The notes under the pieces are model-generated. The model did not search any database, was not told the DNA's origin, and saw nothing but the letters and a program-made list of their open reading frames with translations. Positions 61,828-64,000 of a stretch of 64,000 nt of DNA are shown here, one piece after another. This DNA is from Bacillus sp. SD088. Its GTDB lineage: Bacteria > Bacillota > Bacilli > Bacillales > Bacillaceae_C. The DNA lies in the NCBI RefSeq assembly GCF_017355205.1, contig NZ_JADIJK010000002.1:186001-250000 (forward strand), written 5' to 3'. The first letter of the stretch is position 1; each line of letters opens with the position of its first letter. The position numbers and the translations under genes are program-made.

Positions 61828-63468
61828 TTAGTTACCTGCCAATTTATCTTTATTTTCTTGCCATTTTTGTGTTTTAAATTCTAATAATTTATCATATCCT
61901 ACAGCTTGGGCATCTTTTTCAGCTTGGTCAAGTATATTTATGACTTCTTGTTCACTTTTCGCATAAAGTGCCTTTGCTCTAGCTTCGTCATAAATTTCAT
62001 TTATACGTTGTTCCGCCATCCCTTCTTCTGTTTCTGGAAGTGGAGATAGGTTAGAGAATTCAGTACCATTTCCTTGTGTTTCCCAGGTAATATTCATTTG
62101 GTATTTTGTTTCCCAGTTTTGTTGATCTTCTGGTAACGTCATTTCAAAGGCTGTTTTCGATTTATCGATATAAACAGTGTTACCAACCCATTGGAAAGCG
62201 TCCGTAGTATTCATTAGTTTGGAAAGATTTTCAACATCTGTTAAATATTTATCAGTAAATACTGGTGCTTCATCAATACCTTCAACAGCCTGTGTCCCTT
62301 CCCAGTATAGGCCTTCAGGTCCCCAGAAAATAGTACGTTGCCCTTCTGGACCTACCATCCAATCATAAAAAGCAAAGATTGCTTCAGGATCTTCAGCTGC
62401 TTTTGTAATGACATTTACGTTCCAGCCAAGTTGATTCCAAGTTCCTGGAGTGATGTTATCTTTATTCAATCCTTCTTTATGGATTGGCCAAATCATTTTA
62501 AGACCTGCCTCTGGGTCCTGAGCTACTAATTGCGTATGAGCCAAGCTTGCAGATTCAGTAGGACTGCTATCTGCGAATACCGCAAAATTCCCGGAAACTA
62601 TCTTTTCTTTTACTTGTTCGGCGGTTTGAGACAAAGTATCTTGTGAGATTAATCGTTCACTAAAAAGCTTATTCATATAAACCATTGCTTCCCTAAATAC
62701 AGGATCTGTAAATATAGATTCTAGTTTATCACCATTTGGTACAATGTGATTGCTCATGAATAGGTTTGGATGCTCTTCTCCAAATGCGGAATAAAGAACA
62801 TCAAGTCCTCCACCTTGTCCTGCTTCAAACGGAACTACATCAGGATATTCTTCTTTGACTTGCTGCAAATAGGCATATAGTTCATCCGTTGTTTCCAAAT
62901 TAGGTGAACCAAGCTCTTTATAAATTTTATCATTTACAACATAACCTGTATTACCATTTGGCTCTGTTGTATACCAGTTAGGAATACCATAAACATGTCC
63001 ATCCTCTGCTCGCAGCATGTTAAGTGTAGACTCTCCAACCCATTCCTTAATGTTTGGATATTTCTCAATATACTCATCAAGTGGAACTAACATATCTGCT
63101 TCACGAAGTCTATCTAAGTCCGCGTTACGATCTAACATTATAACATCCGGGAGGTCATTACCAACAATCATCGTATTGAATTTTTGGGCAGCATTTCCAC
63201 CAGAACTAATAGGCTTTACATTGACTTTTTTGTTTTCCTTAATCCACTCTGTGGCAGCGTCTTCGCCCCATGGTGGCATTGTGTACCAATCATAATGACC
63301 ATACATGGTGTATTCTAGTTCTCCTTCACCCAGAACAAAGCCTTCCCCCTCACTACCGGAGTCTTTTGATCCTCCACCAGCACTGTCCTTTGAGCAGCCT
63401 GATAATATACTAAAAACCATAAGTAGAGCAACTAAAGACAAAGATAAAAATTTCGACTTGTTTCTCAT
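61828..63468 (-). CDS. oligosaccharide-binding lipoprotein (LplA/LipO type)
   Basis: This 546-residue family 1 solute-binding protein has a lipobox SILSGC (Cys25) followed by a Gly/Ser-rich linker (KDSAGGGSKDSGSEGEGF). It contains LPDVIMLDRNADLDRLREAD and the long C-terminal helical region of LplA-type proteins. GGGGGA precedes the ATG. It is 55 bp downstream of a matching MalG/LplC-type permease gene, so this importer is complete at least in part. Confidence 0.9.
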   Translation of the reverse strand: MRNKSKFLSLSLVALLMVFSILSGCSKDSAGGGSKDSGSEGEGFVLGEGELEYTMYGHYDWYTMPPWGEDAATEWIKENKKVNVKPISSGGNAAQKFNTMIVGNDLPDVIMLDRNADLDRLREADMLVPLDEYIEKYPNIKEWVGESTLNMLRAEDGHVYGIPNWYTTEPNGNTGYVVNDKIYKELGSPNLETTDELYAYLQQVKEEYPDVVPFEAGQGGGLDVLYSAFGEEHPNLFMSNHIVPNGDKLESIFTDPVFREAMVYMNKLFSERLISQDTLSQTAEQVKEKIVSGNFAVFADSSPTESASLAHTQLVAQDPEAGLKMIWPIHKEGLNKDNITPGTWNQLGWNVNVITKAAEDPEAIFAFYDWMVGPEGQRTIFWGPEGLYWEGTQAVEGIDEAPVFTDKYLTDVENLSKLMNTTDAFQWVGNTVYIDKSKTAFEMTLPEDQQNWETKYQMNITWETQGNGTEFSNLSPLPETEEGMAEQRINEIYDEARAKALYAKSEQEVINILDQAEKDAQAVGYDKLLEFKTQKWQENKDKLAGN

Positions 63469-63523
63469 TTCTTTTCCCCCTTGTAATTTTTTTATTTAAA
63501 ACTTGCGTCTTAAACCAATTTGA

Positions 63524-64000
63524 TTACCCTTTCAAAGATCCAACCAATACTCCTTTAACGAAATACTTTTGTACAAATGGATATACACAGATAATTGGTA
63601 TTGTTGCAACCATCATAGTTGCCATTGAAAGGGACTTTGTTGAGACTGATTTTAGTTTCTGCATATGCGCTGCAGCTGTTGAATCAGCCTGTGCCATTTG
63701 CTCCGTCATGATATTGGAGCTAAGAATTTGCTGTAACATCGTTTGAATTGGTAATAATTTTTGATCTGAGATATAGATGCTTGGAGAGAACCAATCATTC
63801 CAATGATAAACAGCCGTAAACAAGGATAATGTTGCGATAACCGGGCCAGATAGCGGAAGGACAATTCTGAAAAATGTACCCCAATATCCACATCCGTCAA
63901 TTTTAGCCGATTCCTCCAGTCCTGCAGGCAAGGCTTGGAAGAAGGTTCGAAAGATGATCATATTCCAAACGCTAACAAGTCCTGGAATGATCATTACCCA
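63524..64000 (-). CDS. carbohydrate ABC importer permease (LplC/YtcP type), partial
   Basis: The C-terminal 158 or so residues of a MalG-type permease run off the right edge. The coupling loop reads EESAKIDGCGYWGTFFRIVL, followed by LSLFTAVYHWNDWFSPSIYI and the ending FVQKYFVKGVLVGSLKG, typical of the LplC/YtcP group. It forms a channel with a partner permease that should lie just outside the window, and it serves the lipoprotein encoded downstream. Confidence 0.9.
   Translation of the reverse strand, partial: WVMIIPGLVSVWNMIIFRTFFQALPAGLEESAKIDGCGYWGTFFRIVLPLSGPVIATLSLFTAVYHWNDWFSPSIYISDQKLLPIQTMLQQILSSNIMTEQMAQADSTAAAHMQKLKSVSTKSLSMATMMVATIPIICVYPFVQKYFVKGVLVGSLKG

Noticed and set aside
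1-64000. Prophage, plasmid or integrative element
   Set aside because: No integrase, transposase, phage structural, replication or conjugation gene was found; gene content is chromosomal throughout.

Overview
The window is a low-GC, spore-former chromosome segment that looks like a Bacillaceae member. The grounds are strong GGAGG ribosome-binding sites, several TTG/GTG starts, cre-like and PerR-like boxes, a CotF-type coat protein, and familiar Bacillus genes (ywbE, ahpC/ahpF, mqo, brnQ, ykpA-type ABC-F, yfiB/yfiC-type exporter). I see no tRNA, rRNA, phage, transposase gene or CRISPR array. Intergenic space is unusually rich in several families of foldable repeats.

Layout. 1-1300: a partial GntR regulator with a start-proximal frame problem, and a CotF-like coat gene. 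1.6-9.1 kb (minus): sulfatase, two sugar-binding lipoproteins and a GH2 glycosidase form one operon behind a CcpA-box promoter; an ArsR-type regulator fused to a beta-rich domain lies upstream. 9.2-17 kb (minus): ywbE, two ABC exporters carrying N-terminal zinc ribbons with a DUF1854 gene between them, a TolB-like propeller and a lipoprotein cyclophilin. 17.3-20.7 kb (plus): PerR-type ahpC-ahpF and class I aldolase. 20.9-27.5 kb (plus): a complete peptide-type ABC importer followed by an OsmC-like peroxidase. 27.5-40.3 kb: mqo, a flavin-dependent oxidoreductase, DUF4317, a frameshifted phosphotransferase, a Nudix hydrolase, a heterodimeric exporter with its PadR repressor, brnQ and a methionine-synthase-like methyltransferase. 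40.3-52.7 kb: a second glycan operon on the minus strand (ROK kinase, SIS protein, sugar-binding lipoprotein, sulfatase, GH89 alpha-N-acetylglucosaminidase, phosphoesterase-propeller fusion) with a divergent membrane-anchored AraC regulator. 52.9-61.5 kb: an SDR, a 5'-truncated CPBP protease, ABC-F, an ECF sigma/anti-sigma pair and a NEW3-ABC transporter operon. 61.8-64 kb (minus): an oligosaccharide-binding lipoprotein and the end of its permease.

How it fits together. The two sulfatases, the GH2 enzyme and the GH89 enzyme all lack signal peptides, while their operons encode only surface binding lipoproteins. This suggests uptake of sulfated, alpha-GlcNAc-containing oligosaccharides, such as heparan-sulfate- or mucin-type fragments, followed by cytoplasmic desulfation and exo-hydrolysis; the released GlcNAc could be phosphorylated by the ROK kinase. 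The permeases and the enzyme that matures the sulfatases would have to be encoded elsewhere. A promoter-like block of about 44 bp, each copy followed by a cre-like site, is shared by the lipoprotein and ROK genes and points to joint control by the divergent AraC regulator and CcpA.

The most unusual signal outside the genes is a palindromic element of about 50 bp (GGGGACWGTCCCC arms around a GTTAA...TTAAC core). It occurs eight times, always at gene 3' ends, and in several cases it supplies the last codons and the stop codon of the host gene.
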